A DNA stretch of 46,448 nucleotides from Flavobacterium azizsancarii (GTDB lineage Bacteria; Bacteroidota; Bacteroidia; Flavobacteriales; Flavobacteriaceae): the NCBI RefSeq assembly GCF_027980145.1, contig NZ_JAMZNK010000045.1:1-46448 (forward strand). The letters run 5' to 3'. Below the pieces are notes generated by a model. It was given only the letters and a program-made list of their open reading frames with translations. It did not search any database and was not told where the DNA came from. This document shows positions 15,488 to 23,625 of this stretch, piece after piece (within the stretch, counting starts at the first letter, position 1; each line of letters opens with the position of its first letter). The translations under genes and the position numbers were made by a program.

Positions 15488-15997
15488 ATGGAAGAAATCA
15501 TCAATAAAGTTGCCAATAGTGCCTTAGAAGTTTTTGATCTTGAGGATTATTATCCAAAAGGGATACGTGTTCAAATTGACATTTCGCAATGGCTTTTGGA
15601 AGGTTTTTTATTAAAAGAAAAAGACTTTAGAGAACATCTTAAAAATCACGATTGGTCTCAATATCAAGATCAATATGTGGCTGTAAATTGTAGCACCGAT
15701 GCTATAGTTCCTGCCTGGTCGTCTATTTTGGTAGCGATTCAACTGGCTCCTTATGCTAAAAAGGTAGTTAACGGAACTATCGAAGATCTTGATGCGAGTT
15801 TGTATGAAGAACTCTTAAGCAAACTCGATTATTCTGAATACCAAAACAAACCTGTTATCATAAAAGGCTGCTCTAAAAAACCGGTTCCAACCCGTGCTTA
15901 TATTTTAGCAGCAACTTATTTGCAACCTTTTGCAAGAAGTATTATGTACGGAGAAGCTTGTTCAGCAGTACCTTTATATAAAGAATCCAGAAAATAA
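15488..15997 (+). CDS. DUF2480 family protein
   Basis: A 169-residue cytoplasmic protein of the DUF2480 family, which I know from Bacteroidota suf loci; its function is not established. It contains three Cys-Ser...Val-Pro motifs: Cys68 (CSTDAIVP), Cys128 (CSKKPVP) and Cys158 (CSAVP). The first two are each followed by a matching I-L-x-A-x-x-L-x-P-[YF]-A helix, so the middle of the protein looks like an internal duplication. Three spaced cysteines in a gene downstream of sufT suggest metal or cluster binding, but that is inference. It follows sufT by 65 bases including a hairpin. Confidence 0.8.
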   Translation: MEEIINKVANSALEVFDLEDYYPKGIRVQIDISQWLLEGFLLKEKDFREHLKNHDWSQYQDQYVAVNCSTDAIVPAWSSILVAIQLAPYAKKVVNGTIEDLDASLYEELLSKLDYSEYQNKPVIIKGCSKKPVPTRAYILAATYLQPFARSIMYGEACSAVPLYKESRK

Positions 15998-16043
15998 CTT
16001 TCTTACAGAATCAATATCCCTCTGCCTTTTAACGCTTTTTTAG

Positions 16044-16051
16044 TATATTTG
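16044..16051 (+). promoter_or_regulatory. Bacteroidota -7 element, DUF3078 gene
   Basis: TATATTTG, exact fit to TAnnTTTG, 25 bases before the DUF3078 start. CTG stands at the -33 position with 19-base spacing. Suggests that this gene has its own promoter apart from the suf transcript. Confidence 0.6.
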
Positions 16052-16076
16052 TTCTTACACATTTAAACTATATACC

Positions 16077-17027
16077 ATGAGAAAGCTAGCGTTATTACTT
16101 TTTATTGTAGCGAATTTAACTTTTGTTCAAGCCCAAAACTCAGAAAAAGAGCTAATTCAGAATACTGAAAAAGCAGTAAAAAAAATAAATGACACTATCG
16201 AAGGCGAAGGCTGGAAAGCAAAAGGAACCGTTTCGCTTTTACTAAATCAATCAAGCTTCAATAACTGGATTGCCGGAGGAGAAGATAGCTTTTCAGGAAC
16301 TTTAGGAATCAACTACGATTTCAATTACAAAAAAAATGATCTTACCTGGGACAATAAAGTTTTGGCTTCTTACGGGCTTTTGCAAACTAAAAATGCCGAC
16401 TATGAAAAAAAGACTGATGACCGTCTTGAATTCAATTCAATTGTAGGGAAGCGCGCTTTTGGTCAATGGTATTATTCTTATTTTCTGAATTTCAGAACTC
16501 AGTTTTCAACAGGTTATTTATATGGCAAGGATGAGAATGGAAAAGAAATCAGAACTGAAAACACCAAATTTATGTCACCGGGTTATCTTACTACGGGTCC
16601 TGGTATTTACTGGACAAAAGATGATAATCTTAAAATAAACTTTGCTCCTTTAACCTCAAAATTCACTTTTGTCGACGGTGCTTATACATCTGGAATCGAT
16701 CAGGGAACGGGTTTACCATATGTTGATGGCGCCTATTTTGGTGTAGATGCTAACAAAACCATGCTTTACGAATTAGGTTTTTATGCTTCAGTTTATTACA
16801 AACTTGCCATCATGACGAACGTAACTGCAGAAAATACTTTGAATTTATATTCTAATTATCTAAAAGATCCTCAAAACGTAGATATCAACTACTCTCTTAA
16901 TATTATTATGAAAGTAAACAAATTTTTATCTGCCAACTTATCCTTCCAGGCTATTTATGATGACAATGCTTTTAGTGGTTTCCAAACCAGAGAAGTCTTT
17001 GGTTTAGGAGTTAATTTTGGGTTTTAA
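16077..17027 (+). CDS. DUF3078 domain-containing exported protein
   Basis: A 316-residue protein with signal peptide (residues 1-19, ending VQAQ) and a beta-strand-rich mature part with many aromatic residues, compatible with an outer-membrane beta barrel. The segment GWKAKGTVSLLLNQSSFNNW followed by AGGEDSFSG is typical of DUF3078 proteins of Bacteroidota. It ends in a phenylalanine (GLGVNFGF), as many outer-membrane barrels do. Function unknown. It lies downstream of the suf genes but with its own promoter-like element, and converges with hflX. Confidence 0.82.
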   Translation: MRKLALLLFIVANLTFVQAQNSEKELIQNTEKAVKKINDTIEGEGWKAKGTVSLLLNQSSFNNWIAGGEDSFSGTLGINYDFNYKKNDLTWDNKVLASYGLLQTKNADYEKKTDDRLEFNSIVGKRAFGQWYYSYFLNFRTQFSTGYLYGKDENGKEIRTENTKFMSPGYLTTGPGIYWTKDDNLKINFAPLTSKFTFVDGAYTSGIDQGTGLPYVDGAYFGVDANKTMLYELGFYASVYYKLAIMTNVTAENTLNLYSNYLKDPQNVDINYSLNIIMKVNKFLSANLSFQAIYDDNAFSGFQTREVFGLGVNFGF

Positions 17028-17045
17028 TCCAAAAGCTGCTATAAG

Positions 17046-17195
17046 AAATTTACCGCAAAGAGCGCAAAAAATTTTACAAAAGCTTATTTTTATAAAACAC
17101 AAAGTTCGCAAAGCCAGATCTAAATTTAGCTTTGCGAACTTTGTATTTTTTGAAGATCCTTTAATATAATTTTTTGCGCTCTTTGCGGTAAATTT
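17046..17195. repeat. Intergenic palindrome, family B, copy 2
   Basis: Outer arms 17046-17073 and 17168-17195 pair perfectly over 28 bp (core TTTACCGCAAAGAGCGC). Inside, ACAAAGTTCGCAAAGC (17099-17114) pairs perfectly with 17129-17144. The last arm reaches the hflX stop codon. Like copy 1, it separates converging genes. Confidence 0.85.
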
Positions 17196-18442
17196 TACTC
17201 TTGCTCTTCTTCTTCTTCTTCTTCTTTCTCGATTGCATCTTTATAATCAGGATACAAAAACTTATTATATGGAAATCTCGTGATATGAATCTGGCGAACT
17301 GCTTCATAGACTACTTCTCTGAATTCCTCAAAATTTTCTTTATTTGTTGCAGAAATAAACAACGCCTTATTCTGACCAACATTACTCATCCAGGTTTGTT
17401 TCCATTCGTCAAGTGTGTAATGTCTTCTTGTTTTCTCTGTAATCAAATCGTCTTCGTCGATTGTCAAATGTTTGTAGGCATCAATTTTATTAAAAACCAT
17501 AATCGTTGGTTTATCATTACTCTTGATTTCTAACAAGGTTTGATTTACAGATTCAATATGATCTTCAAAATCAGGATGGGATATATCGACAACATGCAAC
17601 AATAAATCAGCTTCGCGAACCTCATCTAATGTACTTTTAAAAGAATCAACTAATTGAGTTGGTAACTTTCTAATGAAACCTACTGTATCTGACAATAAGA
17701 ATGGCAAGTTTTTAATCACCACTTTTCTAACTGTTGTGTCAAGAGTTGCGAATAATTTATTCTCAACAAAAACATCACTTTTCCCAACTGCGTTCATCAA
17801 TGTCGATTTCCCAACATTTGTATACCCTACCAGAGCCACACGAACCATTGCACCACGATTACTGCGTTGCACGCCCATTTGTTTGTCGATCGTTTTTATT
17901 TTCTCTTTAAGGAGAGCAATTCGGTCACGAACAATACGTCTGTCTGTTTCAATCTCAGTTTCTCCGGGTCCACGCATTCCAATACCACCTTTTTGACGTT
18001 CAAGGTGAGTCCACATACCAGAAAGCCTAGGCAATAAATACTGACATTGTGCTAACTCTACTTGTGTTCTTGCATAAGACGTTTCGGCTCTTTGGGCAAA
18101 AATATCAAGAATAAGGTGCGTTCTGTCTAAGATTTTACAATCTATGATTTTAGATATATTTTTCTGTTGCGATGGTGATAATTCATCATCAAATACTAAA
18201 GTCGATATGTCGTTTTCTTTTACAAAAAGATTGATTTCTTCAATTTTCCCTGTTCCAACAAAAGTCTTAGGATTTGGACGTTCCATTTTTTGAGAAAAGC
18301 GCTTTATCACTTCACCGCCAGCGGTAAAAGTCAAAAACTCTAATTCATCCAGATATTCGTTAAGTTTTTCCTCACTTTGATTTTGAGTTACAATACCAAC
18401 GATGGCGGTTCTCTCAAAATTTATAATTTCTTTTTCTAACAT
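17195..18442 (-). CDS. hflX: HflX, ribosome-associated GTPase
   Basis: A 415-residue HflX-type GTPase that binds the 50S subunit and rescues or splits stalled ribosomes in stress. The N-terminal HflX domain carries GGEVIKRFSQK and NPKTFVGTGKIEEI; a coiled linker with GPGETEIETDRR precedes the G domain: G1 GYTNVGKST, G3 DTVGFIRKLP, G4 NKID. The C-terminus is a run of glutamates coded by a GAA/GAG tract, absent from many homologues. A TAAATTTG element upstream indicates its own promoter. Confidence 0.95.
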   Translation of the reverse strand: MLEKEIINFERTAIVGIVTQNQSEEKLNEYLDELEFLTFTAGGEVIKRFSQKMERPNPKTFVGTGKIEEINLFVKENDISTLVFDDELSPSQQKNISKIIDCKILDRTHLILDIFAQRAETSYARTQVELAQCQYLLPRLSGMWTHLERQKGGIGMRGPGETEIETDRRIVRDRIALLKEKIKTIDKQMGVQRSNRGAMVRVALVGYTNVGKSTLMNAVGKSDVFVENKLFATLDTTVRKVVIKNLPFLLSDTVGFIRKLPTQLVDSFKSTLDEVREADLLLHVVDISHPDFEDHIESVNQTLLEIKSNDKPTIMVFNKIDAYKHLTIDEDDLITEKTRRHYTLDEWKQTWMSNVGQNKALFISATNKENFEEFREVVYEAVRQIHITRFPYNKFLYPDYKDAIEKEEEEEEEQE

Positions 18443-18458
18443 AGCTTTGAATAAGATG

Positions 18459-18466
18459 CAAATTTA
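18459..18466 (-). promoter_or_regulatory. Bacteroidota -7 element, hflX
   Basis: TAAATTTG on the minus strand, 16 bases before the hflX ATG, fits TAnnTTTG. No clear TTG box; GTG lies at 19 bases. Confidence 0.55.
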
Positions 18467-18545
18467 ATGATTTGTAAGGTACTAACACTTATAGAATTTC
18501 GTTTTTAAGTTCCATTTGGAAAAATTAGTACCTCTATAAACAATC

Positions 18546-18611
18546 AAACCATTTAAAAAATTAAGAATAATAAGAATTTAATCTTAACAATACTTAATTT
18601 TCAAATGGTTT
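18546..18611. repeat. Intergenic palindrome, family C, copy 2
   Basis: AAACCATTT (18546-18554) with AAATGGTTT (18603-18611), extended inward by TTAAG/CTTAA-type pairing with mismatches. Between hflX and a secreted-protein gene on the same strand. Confidence 0.55.
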
Positions 18612-18634
18612 CAAGTCCTTAAATAAGGTTGTTT

Positions 18635-19501
18635 TTATTCGTAAATAAAAGTCTTTTCTGTTTTCACAATTCCGTTTTCTTCTACCTGAGAACAAGAAAT
18701 CGGGAAGTTTAATTTATTGTATTTGTATTTTCTGCTCACCCCAACTAAAACTGTTGATGACGGACTAAAATTCATTTCGTTATTATACGATATTGCTTCA
18801 AAACTAAACTCTTCTTCGTGATACGAAATCATGGGTACAATTACTTTATAATTATCCCCAAATAAATTCTGGACAATTAATGCATCTACAGATTTTTTAT
18901 CATCAAATGTATAGGTTTTAGATATTTTATCACCCACAAGACCTTTGTGTCTTACCACATTATCATTGTTATAAGCATATTCAATTTTACCAATAATTGC
19001 TTTATTCCTATCTCGTGAAGTACGTCTTACAATAATACCATTTTCGACTATATACTCGATATCATCCAAGAGGTTCTGGTGATTTGTACTTTTCTTGGTA
19101 GTCACTTTTACTCTTGCTCCTTCGTAGAAAAAAGTAACCACTTTGGTAATATTGTCATTTCCTTCCTGATATTTTTTAACGAATTTTGTAATATTATTAT
19201 CGGCATCATAAGTATAATTTACAACCTCTTTCCATTCGCTGCCTATTTTATCTTTTACAGTCATATCCAACAATCCTTTTGTGTTGTAAAAAAAATGCTG
19301 AACAACATCTGAAGTAGTAATGGTTTGAATTTTTCCTTCTTTAAAAACAATAGTTTTATTTACAATTTCACCATCTTTAGAGTTCTGGTAATTTGTTTTT
19401 ACAATGTTAATTTGTTTTAATTTTACAGGCGCATTTTGATCCTGACTGTGCAACAAGCATGGAAAGACCATCATCATGATGGCGATAAAGTAGGTTTTCA
19501 T
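18635..19501 (-). CDS. Secreted protein with YD/RHS-like strands, function unknown
   Basis: A 288-residue exported protein. The start at 19501 gives a good signal peptide (MKTYFIAIMMMVF...LLHSQ, about 19 residues); the longer reading from 19546 would bury it. The mature part has repeating strand patterns such as FFYNTKGLLDMTVKD and YTYDADNNITKFVKKY, and ends in KTEKTFIYE, resembling the short YD-like repeats seen in many Bacteroidota secreted proteins. No enzymatic motif. I cannot name a function. Confidence 0.7.
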   Translation of the reverse strand: MKTYFIAIMMMVFPCLLHSQDQNAPVKLKQINIVKTNYQNSKDGEIVNKTIVFKEGKIQTITTSDVVQHFFYNTKGLLDMTVKDKIGSEWKEVVNYTYDADNNITKFVKKYQEGNDNITKVVTFFYEGARVKVTTKKSTNHQNLLDDIEYIVENGIIVRRTSRDRNKAIIGKIEYAYNNDNVVRHKGLVGDKISKTYTFDDKKSVDALIVQNLFGDNYKVIVPMISYHEEEFSFEAISYNNEMNFSPSSTVLVGVSRKYKYNKLNFPISCSQVEENGIVKTEKTFIYE

Positions 19502-19590
19502 GTGGTATTTTATATTGATTTGGGATGACCAAAATACAAAATTCAATTAAAATTTAACAGTTTAAATTTCAAAAACAATATACTATTAAA

Positions 19591-20475
19591 TTATCGACTA
19601 AAAATCAACACATTAACTGCACATTTAAAAAAATCCTTGTATTTTTTACCAAAAACTTTAACATCATCTACCATAAAAGCACCATTCAGTGTTTTGTCTT
19701 TAACTGATCCTATATATTTGAATGCAATATGAATATTTCCTGAATACGCAGACAAATCTATTCCTCCTAAACTTATAAATTGTCTTGTAGGTGTAGACAA
19801 TGAAGGAAAATTTGCGGATAATATTGTCCTTTTTGCCTTAGTAACATTAGATCCATCAAAATTCGTAGAGATATAAACTTCTAAAGAATTTAATGGCGAA
19901 TCGACTTTAAAATATGTTGTGCACTTCTAAAAGAAAGCACAGCATTTTTATATTCGTTCATATTTCTTTTTGGTGTATCCAACCAGGCAACATTTTCGGC
20001 AGCTGTTATACTTATGGTATTAAATTCGGCGTAACCATTTCCCGCATACAACATACTTTTCCACAATTTTGACACTTTTTCTACAATACTCTGATGAAAT
20101 ATTGTAATCTGATAAATCAGCGTCTAATAATGTGATTAGAATTGCAGGTACATCATCAGAAAAATTATCTTCTAATTGTAATATCCCGAGATCTACTGTT
20201 TGTCCTGAATTTGAATTTACTTTTAAAAGCAAATCTTTATAGCTCTGACTGTGCAATAATAGTAATTGCTCTCCTTTTATGGAAGAATGCAATTCGAATT
20301 TTCCTTGTACGGTTGTGAGTTGTGTGATGGAAGAATTTTGAATACTTACCACCACAATTTCAAGAAGATTTTGTGTCTTTGCATCAATCACTGTTCCTGT
20401 GAAAATAGCTTCTTCTTGCGCAAAAGTGACACCAAAAGACAATAAAATAAAAACAAGCATATAATTTCTTCTCAT
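19591..20475 (-). pseudogene. Chimeric pseudogene: TonB-receptor head joined to DUF5689-type tail
   Basis: Three consecutive reading frames hold one damaged gene. Frame one (20475 to about 20095) starts with a signal peptide and a carboxypeptidase-regulatory-like domain (IFTGTVIDAKTQNLLEI, then LHSQSYKDLLLKVN and LITLLDADLSDYN), which resembles the N-terminus of a TonB-dependent receptor. Frame two (about 20090-19920) has KLWKSMLYAGNGYAEFN and frame three (to 19591) has LEVYISTNFDGSNVTKAK and NGAFMVDDVKVFG, the C-terminal jelly-roll type of DUF5689/choice-of-anchor proteins. The middle of both genes is missing, so a deletion probably joined two neighbours. A further one-base loss lies near 19915. 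Names from family memory. Confidence 0.65.
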
Positions 20476-20717
20476 AAAAACCCAATTTAATTTGATCAAT
20501 AATTTTCAGGTTAATTTGTCTTGCTACAAAACATTTCAACTCTGAATCAAAAAATTAAATTGGTCTTTGGAAAAAGATTTGTGGTAGATTTAAATTCAAA
20601 TATAGACAAAAAACAATATGAAAATATTTTCCTGTTAAATTTTTATTAAATAAAAATTGATTTATATGAACTTACTCTTTCAAGAAGCTTAATTCATTAA
20701 TTTGAAGGGTAAAGAAT

Positions 20718-21938
20718 CTATTCTGATATTCTTATTTTAGAAACCATAAAAGCAATCAAGACGCCAAAGATTCCGATGAAAGCAAAAGAAAATTGAAGTC
20801 CAAAAGCTTCTGCAATATGCCCAATAACAGGAGGTCCCATTAAAAAACCAAGGAAACTCACACTTGAAACAATGGTCAAGGCTTCTCCCGGTGGAACTGA
20901 AGGGTTTTTTCCCGCCATACTATAAACAGTAGGAACAATTGTTGCAACTCCCAAACCAACCAACATAAAAGCAAGTGTACACGGAATGATATAAGGAAGA
21001 AAAACTGCCGTGAAAAGTCCGACTGAAATCATTACCCCACTAATTTGCATAACGCGTTCACGACCAAATTTATTGATTAGCCCATCGCCTAAAAATCGTC
21101 CGCTGGCCATCATAATCATAAACGAAGTATATCCTAAAATAACCAAAGGTCCGGGTGCTTTTACAACATCTTTAAAGTAAACGCCGCTCCAGTCAAACAT
21201 TACACCTTCGCTTGCCATACTGCAAAAACCAATTACTCCCAGCCATAGTAAAGAACTGTCTGGTTTTACAAACAACTTTTTCTTTTCGGTCGTTTTATTC
21301 TTTATTTTTTCTTTGGCTTTGACCAGAAATCTAAAATTAAAAGCAACCATTAAAAGCACAACTCCACCCACGATTAAAAAATGATGAAAAGGTGTCAGCT
21401 TTAAGGTTAGCATTCCCAAACCTACCAAAGCTCCACTAAATCCGGCAAAACTCCACATTCCGTGAAAAGAAGACATGATTGTTTTTTTAAAAAGGACTTC
21501 GGTGTAAACACCTTGTGTATTAACAGCAATGTTGGCAAGATTACCAAATACTCCAAATAGAAATAATCCTAAGGAGAGCTGCAATGCTGATGTTGCCAAA
21601 CCTAAATTGGCAAGACATAAAACATACATTATCAGAGAGAATACCAAAATTCTATGGCTGCCAAACTTGGTAACCATTTTTCCTGAAAAAGGCATCACGA
21701 TCAATTGCCCTACCGGAAGTGCAAAAAGAATAGAACCCAGATCACCTTCGGTCAAATGAAGAGCAGTTTTAATATCCGGAATTCGGCTTGCCCAGGTTGC
21801 AAAACTTAAACCCATCCCAAAATAAAACATTCCCACAGCAAATCGAATTCGGTTTAAATAAGACGCTTTCGCTTCTCTATAAACTTTCTTAATTTTTCCT
21901 TTGGTTTGAAATAACGATAATGGATTGAAACTAAACAA
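20718..21938 (-). CDS. MFS transporter with TTG start
   Basis: A 406-residue major facilitator superfamily protein with about 12 hydrophobic helices. The loop motif after helix 2 reads GKMVTKFGSHR, and GDGLINKFGRERV repeats it in the second half, the usual MFS pseudo-symmetry. Overall it resembles YbjJ/fucose-permease-like drug or sugar transporters; substrate unknown. No ATG is available before helix 1 except by losing it, so the start is TTG at 21938, which sits 26 bases past a TATTTTTG promoter element. Confidence 0.85.
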   Translation of the reverse strand: MFSFNPLSLFQTKGKIKKVYREAKASYLNRIRFAVGMFYFGMGLSFATWASRIPDIKTALHLTEGDLGSILFALPVGQLIVMPFSGKMVTKFGSHRILVFSLIMYVLCLANLGLATSALQLSLGLFLFGVFGNLANIAVNTQGVYTEVLFKKTIMSSFHGMWSFAGFSGALVGLGMLTLKLTPFHHFLIVGGVVLLMVAFNFRFLVKAKEKIKNKTTEKKKLFVKPDSSLLWLGVIGFCSMASEGVMFDWSGVYFKDVVKAPGPLVILGYTSFMIMMASGRFLGDGLINKFGRERVMQISGVMISVGLFTAVFLPYIIPCTLAFMLVGLGVATIVPTVYSMAGKNPSVPPGEALTIVSSVSFLGFLMGPPVIGHIAEAFGLQFSFAFIGIFGVLIAFMVSKIRISE

Positions 21939-21964
21939 ATTGATGGATTTTGAATTTTATACTG

Positions 21965-21972
21965 CAAAAATA
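21965..21972 (-). promoter_or_regulatory. Bacteroidota -7 element, MFS gene
   Basis: TATTTTTG on the minus strand fits TAnnTTTG and supports the TTG start codon at 21938. The -33 box is weak. Confidence 0.5.
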
Positions 21973-22089
21973 CTAAAAAGCAACTTTACAGACTATACAA
22001 CCCTACTAGTTCCTAAATTTATAACGTTGTATGTTTATAAATTTTAAGAGGCAAAGGTTCTGAGAAGCAAAGAGACAAAAGTTTTTTTA

Positions 22090-22403
22090 TGCCCACAGAT
22101 TAGACGGATGAAACAGATTGACGCAGATTTTCTTACTATTTTCTATATAGGCGCATTTCGGGGCGTCTTAAGATTCAAACAACAAGGGTAATTTATTTTT
22201 TTGCCACTCCCGATAGCCCAATGTCATTAAGTTAAGCTTTTTTAAAGACAATTATAGCTAAAAAAATTCGCGCAAAGTCCCGAAGTTTCGGGATAGATTT
22301 TCCCTTAACTTATTGACATTGCCGATAGCCATCGCAATAAAAGATTAAAAGGATTAATAACAAAATCTGCGTCAATCTGTTTCATCCGTAAAACCCGTGG
22401 GCA
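22090..22403. repeat. Long nested palindrome, family A copy 2
   Basis: Outer arms of 42 bases (22090-22131 and 22362-22403) include 28 identical paired positions around ATGAAACAGATTGACGCAG; the outer ends differ at a few positions. Inside lies a second inverted repeat, CAATGTCATTAAGTTAAG (22219-22236) with 22304-22321, one mismatch. It takes up most of the 472-base gap between the MFS gene and the Gfo/Idh/MocA gene; no coding sequence is seen there. Confidence 0.8.
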
Positions 22404-22410
22404 ATTTTAT

Positions 22411-23451
22411 CTATAAATTAATCACTTTTTGCTGTGCATGACTCGCAATTGCAGCTTCGATAATTTGCATCACTTTTACACCATCTTGTGCTGTAACCGG
22501 TTCTGATTTATCGTTTGCAATTGAATCGTAAACACCATCAAAGAATGAAAAATAATTTCCCTGAAGTGTTGGAATCTTTTCGCGAATTTCTTTTCCGTCA
22601 ATTACTGTATGCAAAAGTCCTTGCAAAGTTTCCGACTCTGTTCCCCACGATTCTAAGTTGGGCTTTTTACCCAATTTTAATTCATCTTCCTGAACATCGC
22701 CGCGTGGTTTTAATAAAGATCCTTTTTTGCCATGAATTGTGTACGCAGGATTTGCTTCCCTAACAAAGAAGCTGGCTTTTAATCGCATTCTGAAATCTTC
22801 ATAAATCAATAATAAATCAATCCAGTCGTCTACCAAAGAATTTTCTCTTGTAAAGCGGATGTCTGCAAAAACTGACTTAGGAGAACCAAATAAACAAACC
22901 GCCTGATCGATTAAATGCGGGCCTAAATCTTTGAGGATTCCGGCTCCGTCATTCACGGTTTCTTTGTGTGCTTTTGGACTTAATAATGGATTGTATCTGT
23001 CAAAATGGAAATCTGCTTCGACTAAATCTCCTAAAACACCTTCTTTAATTACTTTCTGAACGGTTTTAAAATCACTATCCCATCTTCTGTTTTGAAAAAC
23101 GGATAATTTCAGACCTTTTTCGTTGGCAATTGCAGCTAATTCTTCGGCTTCGGCAACGGTTGTAGTAAATGCCTTTTCGACAACGGCATGTTTTCCTGCC
23201 AATAATACTTTTTTAGCATATTCGTAGTGTGTTCCTACAGGAGTATTTACGATTACCAAATCGACATCGTCAGCTAATAATGCGTCGATTGTGGGATAAC
23301 TTTTTACTGCGGGATAATCTTCCTGAATTAGTTTTTTGCTTCTTTCCCAAGATCCTAATAATTCAAATCCCGGGTGGATATTTAAAAACGGAGCATGAAA
23401 AACTTTCCCTGACATTCCGTATGATAATAGTGCTGTTCTTATTTTTTGCAT
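22411..23451 (-). CDS. Gfo/Idh/MocA family NAD(P)-dependent oxidoreductase
   Basis: A 346-residue sugar/inositol-type dehydrogenase. The N-terminal Rossmann domain (1-120) starts RTALLSYGMSGKVFHAPFL, a variant of the GxGxxG loop typical of the YdgJ/scyllo-inositol dehydrogenase branch, and has EKAFTTT in place of the usual EKP. The C-terminal domain carries DLGPHLIDQAVCLFG with the conserved D..xxH pair. Cytoplasmic. The old yellow enzyme gene lies upstream on the same strand, with a palindromic repeat in the 174-base gap, so co-transcription is uncertain. Substrate not determinable. Confidence 0.9.
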   Translation of the reverse strand: MQKIRTALLSYGMSGKVFHAPFLNIHPGFELLGSWERSKKLIQEDYPAVKSYPTIDALLADDVDLVIVNTPVGTHYEYAKKVLLAGKHAVVEKAFTTTVAEAEELAAIANEKGLKLSVFQNRRWDSDFKTVQKVIKEGVLGDLVEADFHFDRYNPLLSPKAHKETVNDGAGILKDLGPHLIDQAVCLFGSPKSVFADIRFTRENSLVDDWIDLLLIYEDFRMRLKASFFVREANPAYTIHGKKGSLLKPRGDVQEDELKLGKKPNLESWGTESETLQGLLHTVIDGKEIREKIPTLQGNYFSFFDGVYDSIANDKSEPVTAQDGVKVMQIIEAAIASHAQQKVINL

Positions 23452-23486
23452 TTGATATTTTTTTTACAATTAAATCTATTTTTTCT

Positions 23487-23605
23487 AACCATTAAGAGAT
23501 TAAGAAAAATTAAGCTTTCCCTATAAATAGTTTAAATTAAAATATTCTGTTATAATATTGTCTTTATTTAAAATAAACTTAATTTTTCTTAATCTCTTAA
23601 TGGTT
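23487..23605. repeat. Intergenic palindrome, family C, copy 3
   Basis: Perfect 28-bp arms, 23487-23514 and 23578-23605, start AACCATTAAGAGATTAAG. Located between the Gfo/Idh/MocA and old yellow enzyme genes. Confidence 0.85.
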
Positions 23606-23625
23606 TAAATCAAAAAAACTTATGT

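Noticed and set aside
17201..17533. Plus-strand frame starting with a run of phenylalanines
   Set aside because: It is the antisense of the glutamate tract of hflX; the HflX motifs prove the other strand.
22090..22403. An insertion sequence with 42-base terminal inverted repeats
   Set aside because: The interior of about 230 bases has no coding frame and no target duplication was found; it is kept as a palindromic repeat only.
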